A stretch of DNA of 64,000 nucleotides from Opisthocomus hoazin (Eukaryota; Chordata; Aves; Opisthocomiformes; Opisthocomidae), in the NCBI RefSeq assembly GCF_030867145.1, contig NC_134419.1, forward strand, positions 1 to 64,000, in the 5' to 3' direction. The notes beneath the pieces are model-generated. The model made no database searches and was not told the origin of the DNA. It saw only the letters and a list, made by a program, of their open reading frames with translations. The translations under genes and the position numbers were made by a program. Positions 24,331-36,339 of this stretch are shown in pieces (the first letter of the stretch is position 1; the number at the start of each line of letters is the position of its first letter).

Positions 24331-25640
24331 AAAATATAAAAAAAACACCACCCACAAATCGAAACCTTAAAGCTAGTCCTATAACCACCGGTCACATCTT
24401 CTCTCCGACATCACATGCGATCCCACCTTCTTATGACACTCCGCTCGCCTCTCCTCCATCACCCTTTGGCGCACGGCTCATTCCTCTGCATCTGCAAAAG
24501 ACATATTGTAGAAGTCACCCCAATGCTGACCAATAGCTTAGGAATTCCAGAGGTCTTATTTCCATTCAGAAATACCACCTAGATTCCAACTACAGCCTGC
24601 CGTTAGAAAAAAACAAAATCAGATGCGAAAGAACATTAAGCTCTTCACATACTAGCCTTCACACCTTTGAGGTTCAAAGGCCTGACGTTCAGCCCTCTGT
24701 CTTCGGATGCGGAGGCCCGGAGGGTTTACGCTTCATCTCTTGTCTTTGTCATAGCTCCCCGTCAGCCGCAGAGAGACTCAAACCAAACGAACCTCGCTGA
24801 CGTCCCATTGCGACTGCAAAACTAAACTAAGAGAAGCCGATAAACCCTCCTCCCTTCTTCAACCGTCCCCTTGTCTCAAAGCTTTAGAAACCCCTTCTTT
24901 TCTCCTGAACTGGCAAGGAAGGAACCGCACGCCCCCTCCCAACAGCTGCTTCCCTGTATTCGCACCCCTGAATCCCCCACATCAGCTGCTCCTCGGGAGC
25001 TGTTCTTCCGAACCATGCCCTGTGTTCTGTGGGCATCTCCCACGTTACGCCTTCCCGCAGCCTCAGGGATCGGCTACAGGACCACAAAGTAAGCAAAGCC
25101 CCAATGCTTATAATCTACGAGAGGCCTGCCGCGAGCCACAAAGTTTCCTTGGGTGACACAGTCCACTGAGCAATTGGTAAAGGTGACGAGCCATCCCATG
25201 CTCTGGAAGACACTACATGTCACAACCCTGCCGCTCGCTTGAGAAACGCTCGATCTCTGCACACATGTGCAGAAGATGCTCACCTTAACCCCTGCCAGAC
25301 AATGATGTCATCAATCTGATTAAGAGACACGGTGCCAGCAAGTTACACACTAAACAGCATCGCTAGTGAAAAAACCACAATGTTCCATCTTCAATCAAGT
25401 CAGGAGTTCCAGGAAAGTGCAATGCACCTAGAATAAAGGGAACGATACATACTATTAAACAATCTCACCACCCACAAACTCTGAATAAAAAATTACTGAC
25501 CTGAAGAAAAAGGCTATGTTTAAATATACTCTGTACTAGATCTGCTGCCAAAACTTGACTCATCCTTAGAGTCCTACCGCAAACAGAGGTCTCTGCTTCT
25601 CTAAATATCAAAATGCATCTTCCTGAGTAGCTTAGCTCAA
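24331..25640. other. No recognised gene
   Basis: Array edge passing into unassigned DNA. A segment near 24505-24460 resembles e1 of the array. Beyond about 24.6 kb no repeat or splice-flanked segment was recognised. Confidence 0.4.
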
Positions 25641-25734
25641 AAGCTATAACTGACTGAAGGAAGAATAGAGCTCTAAGACCAAAGAAAGCCATGAGCGGAA
25701 TGAGCTCCCCTCCTGGCAGCTGCTGCTCATATAC

Positions 25735-25953
25735 TCCCGGCCTCGCCCACCACCCTTCCCACGCTCCCCTGGGAAAGGGGAGGGGTGAACCACCAAAAGG
25801 TATAAAGCCAGCGGGAAGAGCAGCAGCAAGTTCTCTTATCTGCCTTAAATTTACATTGAGCAAAGCACCGACCAGAGATGGTGCTCCTTACCGGAAACAA
25901 CAATGCCTGGTCTTCTACTGTAACTACATCTATTACAGCAACAATGTGACCAA
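25735..25953 (+). promoter_or_regulatory. Candidate TATA promoter and first exon
   Basis: A consensus TATAAAG at 25801-25807 follows C-rich elements (CCACCCTTCCCACGCTCCCC and GGGGAGGGGTG at 25757-25789). About 150 bp downstream, AATGTGACCAA is followed by the strong donor GTAAGTAA (25954 on). A transcript starting near 25830 and spliced at 25953 would fit. No downstream exon was recognised, and no protein can be named. Confidence 0.3.
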
Positions 25954-25959
25954 GTAAGT

Positions 25960-26499
25960 AATTAGACTTAATTTTTCTGCAGTGTGGATAAAAAAAGAGG
26001 TCTTGCTAAGATGTGTAACAAAGTAGTTTGCTAAATGCAGTAACAATATTATTACCAAAATTTATGCTTTTTTGGCTTCCTATTAAAAAAAACCCAAAAT
26101 GCTACAGGTTTACTCTTTGTTTCAAGCAAGACCAGGCATACGACCTAACTTCTGCCAGAACTATTTTCTGGATAGGACTGAATAACAAAGCAGAATTTGA
26201 TTCCGTAATAATCTTTTCTCAAATGTATCTTGGGTCGCAAAGTGAATTATTTACCATCAGTGGCTGATAATTCAGAGCCCCTTCGAAGGTCTCTCTAGCT
26301 GACTCCCTTAAGACATCTAGGTGAGTTCCAAAAGACAGAAAATGGAAAAAAAAAAAAAGCGAAAATACAAGAAACATCGGAAACTGTACAAAAGTGGCCT
26401 AACACCTAAGTAGACAGAAGAAAAATAAATTGCAAAACTCAACAAAAAAAACTCCACGGGAGACGTGTTGATAAAAACAGATGAAGGCTATTGCTTTCT
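25960..26499. other. No recognised gene
   Basis: AT-rich DNA. A 79-codon open frame at 26028-26267 has no recognisable family. Confidence 0.4.
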
Positions 26500-27480
26500 C
26501 TGAAAAACCAAAGAGGAGATAGGAGCTGACGACGGACATCTTTATGGCACCAGCTACCAAAGAGAAGTATATGATAAGACGGAAAAGAAAAATACCCCTC
26601 TGGGGCACAAAGATAGCTTTGAAAAACAATCTGGTAGAATGGGAGGCATCGTCACAGGGATCAGAGCAGTCCCGAGGGGGCCAGAGAGATTGACGAAGTC
26701 TCCAGGATGCGGCAAGCGGACACAATGCAAAACTCCGCAGGGTGTTCCGGCAATGTACAGATGTCCTCGGGGGACGAGCGCCCAAATGGAGACATCCTAG
26801 ATGGCAGCGAATAAGGTAAGAGAGCTCTGGGGTGCAGGGACAGCGTGAGGAAGGATTCTGTCTAAATGGGGGAGACACAAAGAGGGCGGCAGATCTCAAA
26901 GGGTGCCGAGGGGCACGAGGACCGTCTTGGGGAGCGAGAGGAATGCGGACATGCATCCAAACGGGGGATCACCGACACAATGATGAACTCGGGAAGGGAT
27001 CCGAACAGAGGACAGATGTCCTGAGGGACTGAGGACCAAACAGAGGCATCTGACATGGCAGAAGACAATGTAAACGTGTTCTGGGGCGAAATGAAAGCCC
27101 GAGGAAGATTTGCTTTTGAATAAGAAAGGTACAAAGCCTGCCGCAGAACTAAAGGATGGCTGTGCAATGCAAGGACGCTGGCAGGAAGCATCGTGACGGA
27201 AACAGAGGGGTGCAGATGTAGCTGGAGACACAGAGGGTGGCTCGAGGGCACAAAGGTACTCGTGAGAGGATCTGAACAGACTACAGATGTCCCAAGGGAG
27301 ATGCTGACCCACTGGAGATGAGCGAGACTGAGAAGAGGACAAAAAGACCACTCTGAAAAAGAGAGGCCGTTCCGGCAAACCGAGAGGGGTACAAATGAGG
27401 CTTCAGAGATAAAAGCATGCCAACGAGACCCTCTAAAACCTCGGGATGAACCGAGAGAAAAGGGAGGGGTGGGGGGGAAA
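26500..27480. repeat. Degenerate ~260-bp tandem repeat, about three to four units
   Basis: ACAGATGTCC(T/C) followed by a G-rich stretch recurs at 26757, 27012 and 27283 (spacing 255 and 271), with matching neighbours such as GAGRCATC...GATGGCAG...TCTGGGG. Plus strand is purine-rich. Minus-strand open frames here (up to 228 codons) are Ser/Pro/Leu-rich by-products. Confidence 0.6.
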
Positions 27481-27559
27481 AACCAAAGAAAACTTAAAAA
27501 GCAACAGGGTATGTGACAAATGAGAAAAAATAGGGATAGACGGCTCAATAACAGGAAAT

Positions 27560-27985
27560 GTAGAAATCAAATTTAAATAGCAAACGGGTACGAGGCAGAG
27601 GAGAAAAAAGCTAAAACATAGTGACAGAAAATGACATAAAAGTACACGTGGGGAAAAAAATGAAGGCTTTCAAGGAGAAAAAAACCCTAAAAATAGGGAC
27701 GACAAACTAAATAAATGGAGACACAGAAAGGAAATTGATAAATGGAAGGAGTACGAGACAGATGAGAAGGAATTAAAACGTAGGGATGGGAACTAGATGA
27801 AAGCAGATGTACAAAGAAACTGTAAAAAGCAACACGATTAAGGGAATAAAGGAAAAGAAAACAAACCAGGAACATCAAATTAAGTACACAAAAACAAAGA
27901 AACAAAATTTCAAAAGCGACAGAGCACAGCACAGACCGGCGCGAAATAAAAAATAAAGGCAGCAAACTGGATAAAAGTAGATACG
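27560..27985. repeat. Purine-rich ~165-bp satellite, segment 1
   Basis: First stretch of the satellite (motifs AAAAGCGACRG, GGGAAATAAAGG, ATAGGGACAGCAAACTAAA, TAGAAAGAAAAT). Broken at 27986 by an LTR. Confidence 0.7.
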
Positions 27986-28340
27986 TGTCCCGGTTTTGAC
28001 CGGGATAGAATTAATTTCCCTCCCGCTAGCTGCTGTGTTTCGGATTTAGTAGGAGAAAAATGTTGATAATGCTGACGGTTTTAGTTGTTGCTATGAAATC
28101 GAGGGCTTTTTCCAGTTTCTGATACATGGCTAACAGTCAAGTGTGCGGGAGCTGAGAGGGAGCGTAGCCAGACAGACAGCCGAGCCACCCGATGGAAATA
28201 TTCCATACGATAGAAATCGTTTTCCGTTAATGAACGGGAATTGGCTGGGAGTCAGGAAGCTATCCGCTTTCTCATTTCTGGGAGTTAGAACTCTTTCTGG
28301 GAGTTGGGTCTTTCTCGGGAGTTTTGTCAAATTTGCAAAA
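27986..28340 (+). mobile_element. Partial ERVL-type solo LTR
   Basis: Starts TGTCCCGGTTTTGACCGGGA then TAGAATTAATTT, the typical 5' end of avian ERVL LTRs, and continues with the family-typical GCTGTGTTTCGGATTTAGTA and ATATTCCATACGATAGAA. The 3' part is not recognisable; a short GGGAGTT-type repetition (28245-28325) leads back into satellite at about 28345. Not a coding element. Confidence 0.75.
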
Positions 28341-30278
28341 TTTGCGAGATATAGGGATGGGGAGCTTGATAACAGCAGACATAGAAATCCAATTCGAAAA
28401 TCCAAGGCATTAAGGGAGGAAAGAATTTAAAAAATAGGCAGAGAAAACTAAATAAAGACATAGACAGAAAAATTAAAAAGCGAGGGTGCTAAGGAAAGGT
28501 GAAACAATGTTAAAAAGACAGCGAATTGAAAAAAAGTAGGTGTGGAAAGAATCTTTTAAAAGTGCTGTTTGATAGGGAAATAAAGGGAAAAAAATACAAC
28601 AGGGACAGCAAACCAAAACGAGGAAAGGAAGATAAAAACTTTAAAATTGGGTTGGCAAACAAAAACACACGTAGAAAAACTTAAAAGCGACAGTGCTAAG
28701 GAAAGACAAATAATCAAAAGAGGGCAAAGCAGATAAATGTAGCAAAATCACAGAGATGTTATTTAGAGAAATAAATGGAAAACACTAAGAAACGGGAAAG
28801 GCACGCTAAAGCAGATGTAGGAAAAAATTTAAAATTGACATCATTAAGGAAAGACAAGAAACAATTTTTGAAAAACAGCAAAGGGAGTAAAAGTGGGTGT
28901 GGAAAGATCATTGAACAAACGACAGAGATTGAGGAAATAAGGGGGAAAAATAAAATACAGAGACAGTCAAAGAAGAGACATGCACACAGAAAACTTAAAA
29001 AGCCAGAGCGCTAGGGAAAGATGAGTAACAATCTAAAAAAAAAAAAGACAGCAAACAGAATACAATTGGACATAGAAGGAATATTTTTAAAAAAGAAGCC
29101 ACAGAAATAACTTCTAAAAAGCGACGGGCGCAAGGGCGACAAAGAACGTTGAAGCAAAGAAGATTATGGAAATAAAGGGAAAATGTAGGGACGGCGAGCT
29201 GAAAGAGACCGAGAAAGAAAATTTGAAAAGTGGGAGCGCTAAGAAAGGACAAGAAATAATTAAAAACACAAGGATGGTGAAATAAAGGTATCGATCGGGA
29301 TAGAGGTAGACAAAAATTTTAAAAGCGATAGCGAGTAAGGACATAAACAAGCAATTAAAAAGTCACGATGGCAAACTAAAAAGGAAACGTTGAAAGAAAA
29401 TCTAAAAAGCGACGGCGTAGAAGAAAGAGAAGACATATTTTTAAAAAGACGGCAAAGAGAAAGACAGTAGGCCTAGAAAGAAAATTGAAAGACCGACGGG
29501 CATTAGGGAATTAAAGCAAAAAATCAAAAAGTAGCGACAACAAACTAAAAGACAAATGTAGTAGGAAAATCTAAAAAGCAAGAGAACAAAGACAGAAAAA
29601 AAGGTAAACAAATACAGACTGTCAATGGAATAGCAGTAGGCAGGAAATTTTTAAAATGACGGTGTTTTTAAGAAAATAAGGAAAAAAACCTAAAAATAGC
29701 GACAGCAGATTAAAACAAATGTAGAAAGAAAAATCTAAAAGATGACGGCAAAAAAGCAAGAGAGGAAATAATTTTTAAGAGGCAGCAAAGGGAAAAAAGT
29801 AGACGTAGAAAAAACTTCTACAAAACAAAGGGAGTAGAGAAACGAAAGGAAAAAATAAAAAATGGGAACAGCAAACTAAAACAGAGAGGTAGAAATAATA
29901 TCTAAAATGCGAGGGCGCTAAGGAGAGAAGAAACAAATAAAAATAAAGACAGCGAACGAGATAAAAATAGACGGAAAATTTTAAAGGCGACGGCGAATAA
30001 CGAAACAAGGAACAAATTAAAAAATGCAGACGACAAACTGAAATGGAAATGTAGAAAGAAAATACAAAAAGCGGCGGCGCTGAGGACAGGCAAGTAATTG
30101 AATGAGAAGACAGCAAATGGGGTAAAAGTAGACAAAAAGTCTGAAAAGCGATGGCGATGAGGGAAACGAGGAATAAATTCCTAATAGTGACAGCGAACTA
30201 AAACAGAGAAAGGAAAATGTAACAAGCGATGGCAAAGAAGCAAGAGAAGAAATAAAGAGAGCAAAGGCAAAAAAAAGG
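28341..30278. repeat. Purine-rich ~165-bp satellite, segment 2
   Basis: Continuous degenerate satellite between the partial LTR and the 30.28-kb insertion. GC-poor, A and G dominate the plus strand. Minus-strand open frames up to 113 codons are hydrophobic or Ser-rich artefacts. Confidence 0.85.
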
Positions 30279-31022
30279 TGTACATCACGGATGGAGCAGT
30301 GCGCTTCATAAGAGAGAAGCGACGACACGTTTATTGATCTAAACCAGCAATTCTACAAAATTGGATAGTAAATGCGACAGTAGTTGAACAAGATTCGATG
30401 GTGAGGTATGCCGGATTATTTACCGCATAGAAGACGGGATGGGACGAAACTGTCACGGATACCCTCCCGTGGAGCCGTGAGGTTCAGAATGGACCCCCTT
30501 GCTTTCTAAACTCCTTCTCGGAGAGGAGTCTAGGTGCGGCTGGATCCAAGCTTAGCCCCGGACTCGGTAAACAGTTTATGTCTAAAGGATCATACGTGCG
30601 CAATCCATCCTTTACATCACTTAGCTAAGATTTTCAAGCATTCCGCATGTTTATTAGTCACTTAAAGACCATCTGTTGCGGCGAGGAATCTCTCGACCTC
30701 GAGGAGTAACCATGAGCGGCGTCCCTAACTCAGGGGGAGAACCCCGTGCGCGGCCCGGTGCCGTGCAGGAGAGCTCAAAGGGCTCAGACTGCTCGTTATT
30801 TATAAGACGATTGACTCAGTCGTATCTGCATACCGACGGCAGCTTCCCAGGTTCGCTCGAGTCAGACATTGACTGGCACCGCAGTTGGGTGGGTGCATCG
30901 TGCTGTTATCGGTCTGCCTCGAATCCGCTTTGACCAGATGCATCCGTCGCAACATTCGCTGGTGCTTGTTGTTTCAACAGGGTTACGGGTCGGGTCGGGG
31001 GACAAGGCTGTCATAGCCTACA
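30279..31022. mobile_element. Unidentified 744-bp insertion, TG...CA ended
   Basis: Abrupt change from satellite to balanced-composition sequence and back. The insert begins TGTACATCACGG and ends TCATAGCCTACA, contains a TATA-like TTATTTATAAGA (about 30797) and inverted GGTTACTCC/GGAGTAACC-like bits, and has no long open frame. Ends of the TG...CA type suggest a solo LTR, but no target duplication is visible in the A-rich flanks. Family not recognised. Confidence 0.5.
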
Positions 31023-31110
31023 AAAAAAAATTCCAAAAAACGAGGGGATTAGGGAAATAGCGGGAAAAATTTTTTAAAAAGAGGCAGCCAAAGAAAACGG
31101 AGACTTACGA
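31023..31110. repeat. ~165-bp satellite, short segment between insertions
   Basis: Satellite sequence (GAGGGGATTAGGGAAATAG...) separating the 30.28-kb insertion from the provirus. Confidence 0.6.
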
Positions 31111-31572
31111 TGTGGAAAATTGATGTTTAGTTTGATTTTGTAATAGCTTTAGTTGAATTTTGTTCTATAGCTTTGCAGCTATGTTAAGGTAAGAGTTAAC
31201 CGCTGACATTTAGTTTAGTTCTGTTCTTGGTAACCTTGCTAACAAGAACTGCTGTGAGCTCAAATGTTGCTAACGAGGACAGCTTGCGAGACAAAAAAAG
31301 AGAAACAAGGACCGATAACCAGAACTTTATTGTCTGTAAGAAGCAACTCTCTAGCTGAAAGCGGTTCTGTGGTTTGGGACTCAGCCAACACAGACAACTC
31401 GGTAATTTTTGAGCCAAAGGTGAAAGCACGCCGTGAGGAGGACTGCGAGCCTTCGTGGTGCAATGCTTTGTGACTCGGTGTCCAAGTTAGGAGGGGCGAT
31501 GCACCTGGCACCACAATATACGTACCTGCTTTATAACTCATCGTGAGTTGTGGAGTTTGTTTCCGCACATCA
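31111..31572 (+). repeat. 5' LTR of the provirus
   Basis: 462 bp, TGTGGAAAATTG...CGCACATCA. The region equivalent to the 3' LTR poly(A) signal reads ACAATATAC, so the AATAAA hexamer is lost here. It lacks about 170 bp present in the 3' LTR. Confidence 0.92.
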
Positions 31573-31573
31573 A

Positions 31574-31592
31574 TTTGGTGACCCAGGCAGGA
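31574..31592 (+). promoter_or_regulatory. Primer-binding-site-like sequence
   Basis: Directly after the LTR comes ATTTGGTGACCCAGGCAGG. The nine bases TGGTGACCC equal the start of the tRNA-Trp-type site of avian retroviruses, but the following bases differ, so the tRNA is uncertain. Confidence 0.5.
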
Positions 31593-32552
31593 CCCTCTCC
31601 ATCCGACTGCGGGTTCTGCTGAGGACAGGACTCCTCCGGGTGCCCCCGAGATTTCCCGGGAGGACTCCCCCACTCACCCAGATCGCCGCGGAGACAGACA
31701 AGGACCGTCATGAGCGGACCAGGCATGTTGTAACTGTAAAGGGATACCTGTAAGTTGTGAGGAGATGTCCCACGCAAGGTAAAGAGCGTTGGTGCTCATC
31801 CCTAGGATTGGGAGTTTGCAGTCCCCATAAGGTGGTGGTGGGGTAAGTCTCGTAAGTCTCGTACCCTGACTAATGGTAACTTGGGTTCTCCTGACTGCGG
31901 TAGCGGGAGTTATATTTGGTGTTGCCATGGTTATTGTTATATGCTGTAAGAATCCGGTACCGTGTGTTGTGCGAAGGATCACACCATCCAACGCTATTAT
32001 AACGCCTGATAATAAGGCTTTGATATTTGTATGAAGTGCCGGGCTAGTCCTAGAATGTACGTGTATTTTTGTGCTGTTATTGTGTGTTAAAAGTGTTGAG
32101 CGAGCGATTGGGCGAGCAAGATGCAGCCTGGCTGCAAAGTGAGTGTGGAGTTCTGATCCGCAGTTCCGTGTTCTCTGCGAGGAGAGCGGCAGGAGAAGAA
32201 CGAAGAGTGAGAAAGGAGTGAATGTTGATTTTAAAGTGATTACCCCAATGCTGTTATTGATGGAACACTACTAGTGATAATCGTAATATTATGTTGTATT
32301 TGTTATAAGTGATGCATACTGTTCCAGATTATATAATTGGGGAGCAGTCGTATTATATGAGACGGTTTAAGGTTTACAGTGTGTAGTTACCTGTAAAAGG
32401 TATAAAATTGCGGTCCGGTAACTATTTCTCGATGCTAAGAGTATAGAAGTTCGGTTAAGAGTCAGAGATCTCAGCGTTAGAAGGATTTGTTTAGGTGCAA
32501 AGTTGGTTTGTCGTATGTTGATTGAGGGACAGAGAGGTTGATGTGGTAAATA
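31593..32552 (+). other. Proviral leader
   Basis: About 960 bp of untranslated leader between the primer site and gag. No long open frame; packaging and splice-donor signals cannot be fixed by eye. Confidence 0.6.
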
Positions 32553-33960
32553 ATGGGAGGTAAACAAAGAGGAGGGATAGTGAAAAAGAGCCCTTTAGGC
32601 TGTATTTCAGCTCACTGGAAGGATATAGGAGGACCACCAGGCGGGAGCGTGAACAAGAGGCCCTTACTAAAGTATTGTAATCAGGGGTGGCCTTTGTATA
32701 AATTAGATGATGAGGAAAAATGGCCCCTTAATGGAACACTAAATTATAATACTTTGTTGCAATTGATGCTATTTTTGAGAAGAGAAAGGAAGAGGGATGA
32801 GGTTTCCTATGCGAACACGTTCTTTACCGTTCGAAATCACCCCGAGTACCAAATAGACTGTGGATTGATGGTCCCACAGGACCCCCTAGTATTAGCTGTA
32901 GAAAAGGACAATAAGAGAGAGGGAAAAGGGAAGTTGGAAAGATCTTGCTCAGCGTGTGGTATAGGGCAGAGGTGTACAAACTTGGATAAAATGAGGGATC
33001 CCGGAGAGAATGACCTGCCAGAACATTACGAGCCACGGGTAGGGGTACAACATAGGGAAAGGGAAAGCTCTGACTCTGAAACACCTCCAGGTAGTCCAAT
33101 ATCTTCTCGTACCCAGAGAAAAGGGGAGCAGGCAATAATACGAGCACCCCTAAGAGAAGCATTTGGACCAGAGGGAAGCCCGGTTTTGATAAAGGTCCAC
33201 TTTTCCTCATTTGACCCGGAAAAGTGGAAAAATGTGGTAAAAAGCTACCAGAGTGATTCTGTAGGGGTAACTAAACATTTCTGGTTCCTGATAAAGCAGC
33301 GTAATCCCGACAGGATAATATCCTGACAGATATTCAACGGTTGTTGGACCATATGACAGAAACCGAGAGGCAGTAATATGAAAAATGGCCCAAGATCTGG
33401 CTGATGATCAGCTTAAGAATACGGGAGAGGATATAAAAGACCATTTTCCCTTACAAGATCCACATTGGGATCATAATAGGTGAGCTCATGTAATGTTATT
33501 GAATGCCTACAGAGATTGGATTAAAAAGGGAACGGAGCGGGCTATTCCAAAAATGATTAATTGATCAGCCTTACATGCCGTTCGGCAAGGTCCAAAATAA
33601 ACCCCCTCACAATTTTTTGATAAATTACAGGACGCTATGAGGCGACACACTCCTTTAGACCCAGGATCAGAAATAGGAATCCAGCAGTTAGCGTCTTTAT
33701 TCATTGGGCAGTCACCAAGCGACATCAAGAGAAAGTTGCAGGAACTGAGAATGACAGACAGCAGGAATTTAGAAACTTTACTGGATGAAGCGCGGAGAGT
33801 GTTTAGTAACAGAGAAGGGGAGGATCGAAGGAAAGACAAGCGGATGTCGGTAGTGGCATTACAAGAGAGTTAAAGATTCAGAAGTGAGGGATCTAAGAGG
33901 CCCTTGGAAAGAAATCAGTGTGCATGGTGTAAGCGGAGGGGACATTAGAAAAACGAGTGT
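32553..33960 (+). pseudogene. gag: Broken gag (matrix, capsid, nucleocapsid)
   Basis: An open stretch of 257 codons (32553-33326) starts MGGKQ and holds a gammaretroviral matrix-like part (HWKDIGG, then GWPLYKLDDEEKWPLNG), an acidic linker and the start of the capsid domain. The frame is lost at about 33325 and capsid sequence resumes in another frame (clear at 33637-33873: RRHTPLDPGSE, then QSPSDIKRKLQEL). A CCHC zinc knuckle with spacing CX2CX4HX4C is visible near 33916-33960 but contains an in-frame stop. Gag would form the viral core; this copy cannot. Confidence 0.85.
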
Positions 33961-34583
33961 CCAGAAAGGCAGAGAAGGAAGAAAGGAATACGGGCCCACA
34001 TCAAGGAGGATTGACAAGACCTGGGGAATCTACTCTAGCGGATCCACTGGTTGTATTAGAGCTAGGGAAATGGCAACAGGGCGTGGAATTTCTAGTCGAT
34101 ACTGGGGCAACGTTCTCTGTTTTAAATCAAGCTTTGACACTTGTAGATGATGACTTTGTAACAGTAAGGGGAGCTACTGGCCAGAGTGAAAAGACGTACT
34201 TTCTAAAACCTCTTAAATTCAAATTAGGGAAACAATTGGGGGTACACAAATTTTTATATATGCCTAATTTGTCAAGGCCTCTATTAGGACAAGATTTATT
34301 GGAACAATTAAAGACAGAAATAAGATTTGACACAGGGAATGTAGAACTCCGGGTGGGAAGTGACCAGCTAATTGAAGTTTTGAGTTTGGCCCTCATAAAT
34401 ACCCCCATTGGCTCGGGAGTACCTGAGGAAGTCCAGAACCAGGTATACCCAGGAGTATGGGCCACAGAGACGCTGGGAAAAGCGAAAAATGCCTCTCCAA
34501 TAACAGTCAAACCTAAGCAAGGAAAGCGGCCTGTAAGAATTAGACAATACCCCCTTAGAATGGAAGACAGGGCAGGAATTTGA
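33957..34583 (+). pseudogene. pol: Protease and start of reverse transcriptase
   Basis: Open stretch of about 208 codons. The aspartic protease signature FLVDTGATFSVL lies at about 34083-34118 (DTG 34098-34106), and LLGQDLL follows near 34285. After VYPGVWA the gammaretroviral RT amino-terminal part begins. It ends at a stop at 34581. The retroviral protease matures Gag-Pol; here the downstream enzyme is broken. Confidence 0.85.
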
Positions 34584-35180
34584 CCAGCGATCGACTGATT
34601 CATCAAATATGGGCTATTAATAGAGTGTGAATCGAAATGCAACGCTCCCATTTTACCGGTTAAAAGGCCGGATGGTAGTTATTGAATAGTACAAGATATC
34701 AGGGCTATCAGCAGAATTGTAGAGGACCCGCACCCTGTCGTGGCAAACCCATACATGTTATCAACCTGAATTGGCCTGGTTTACCATCCTGGACTTGAAA
34801 GACGCCGCCTTTTGCCTCCCATTAAGTCCAGAAAGCCAGTCGTTGTTTGCATTTGACTGGGAAAACCCAGACTCCGGAAGAAAGACACAGCTGACATGAA
34901 CTGTGTTACCTCAGGGGTTTAAGAATAGCCCCACTTCTTTTTGGAAATCGCTTAGCTATGGACTTGGAACAACGGGAGCGACCCCGTGGAGCAGGAACAA
35001 TATTACAATATGCAGATGATCTATTACTAGCCACCGAAAAGAAAGAACTTTGTATAATACGGACAATGAGTCTGCTAAGTTTCCTTGGACTTAACGGCTA
35101 TCGAGTTTCTCCACAGGAAGCCCAAATAGCTGAACAGTACGTAACCTACCTCGGATACGAGATAGCTGCAGGCCAATGAA
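34584..35180 (+). pseudogene. pol: Reverse transcriptase remnant
   Basis: RT fingers and palm homology runs on with several stops and frameshifts to about 34950. The catalytic YADD is present at 35009-35020 in a 73-codon open stretch (34958-35179). Confidence 0.8.
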
Positions 35181-36200
35181 CAATGGGGACAATGAGGAAG
35201 GAGGCCATCTGTCAGACCCCTCGACCACAGACAGCTAAAGAGCTCCTCACGTTCCTGGGAATGACGGGATGCTGTCGCCTATGGATGTATAGTTACAGAC
35301 TCTTGGTACAACCGCTCTATGAAGATTAAAATCTGATTAAAAAAACCCTCATCTGGAATGAGGAAGCAGAAAGAGCGTTTCAGCAGCTAAAGAAAAAGCT
35401 GATGGACGCCCTTGCTTTGGGATTGCCAGACACTACTAAGCCCTTCTGGCTGTTCTCTCACAAAAAGCAGGGAATAGCCCTAGGAATCCTAACCCAAAAT
35501 CTGGGACTGTATCGGAGGGCAGAGGCATCCTTCTCTAAACAACTTAATGAAGTAAGCAAAGGTTGGCCTAGCTGCCCGAGGGCAGGAGCAGCGGTAGTGC
35601 TGAATATTCAAGAAGCACGTAAGTTTACACTAGGCCAAAAGATTACAGTACTGGTATCTCGTACCGTATCAGCAGTATTAGAGGTGAAGGGAGGACACTG
35701 GCTCTCACCACAAAGGTTTCTTAAATATCAAGCTATCCTGGTAGAGCAGGATGACGTGGAAACAGCGGTTCCTGGTACGCTGACGGAAGCAGCTTCGTTC
35801 CACAAGGAGCCCGCAAGGCAGGATACGCGGTAACCGCTACAGAGCAGGTAACAGAGTCCAAAGCCCTTGCCCCAAACATCTTGTCTCAAAAGGCAGAAAT
35901 AATAGGCTTAACTCAAGCATTAGAACTAGCCAAAGGCAAGAAAAGTAATATCTGGACGGACTCTAAATACGCCTTTGGGGTAGTCCGTGCTCATGGAGCT
36001 GTGCAGAAAGAGAGAGGACATCTATCTACCCAAGGAAAACATATAAAACACGCCAAAGAAATTCTTAAGCTCCTGGAAGGGGCACAGCTGCCTGAGAAAG
36101 TGGCTATTATGCATTGTAAAGCTCGTTAGAAGGGAGACGCTGCTCAGGAACTGAGTGATGCCATGCGGACCGTGAAGCTAAAAGAGTAGTTGAGAAAAGT
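35181..36200 (+). pseudogene. pol: RT connection and RNase H remnant
   Basis: Connection-domain homology (35402-35833) is followed by RNase H at 35881-36129, with a WTDSKYAFGVVRAHGA-type motif that includes one of the catalytic aspartates. Frames change between the pieces and a stop at 36127 ends the last one. Confidence 0.78.
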
Positions 36201-36339
36201 GAATCGAGGGTGCAATCTTTAGTCCCAGATGGTAAAATACAAATTGCTTGTGAACCAAATCATTCTAAAGAAAATAAAAAATTAACTGAAGACCTAGGGG
36301 GAAAAACAGAGAAGGGTAGGTGGGCAAAGACTCCACAAG

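Noticed and set aside
26862-27548. 228-codon minus-strand frame
   Set aside because: Falls on a degenerate tandem repeat with purine bias; no domain or conserved start.
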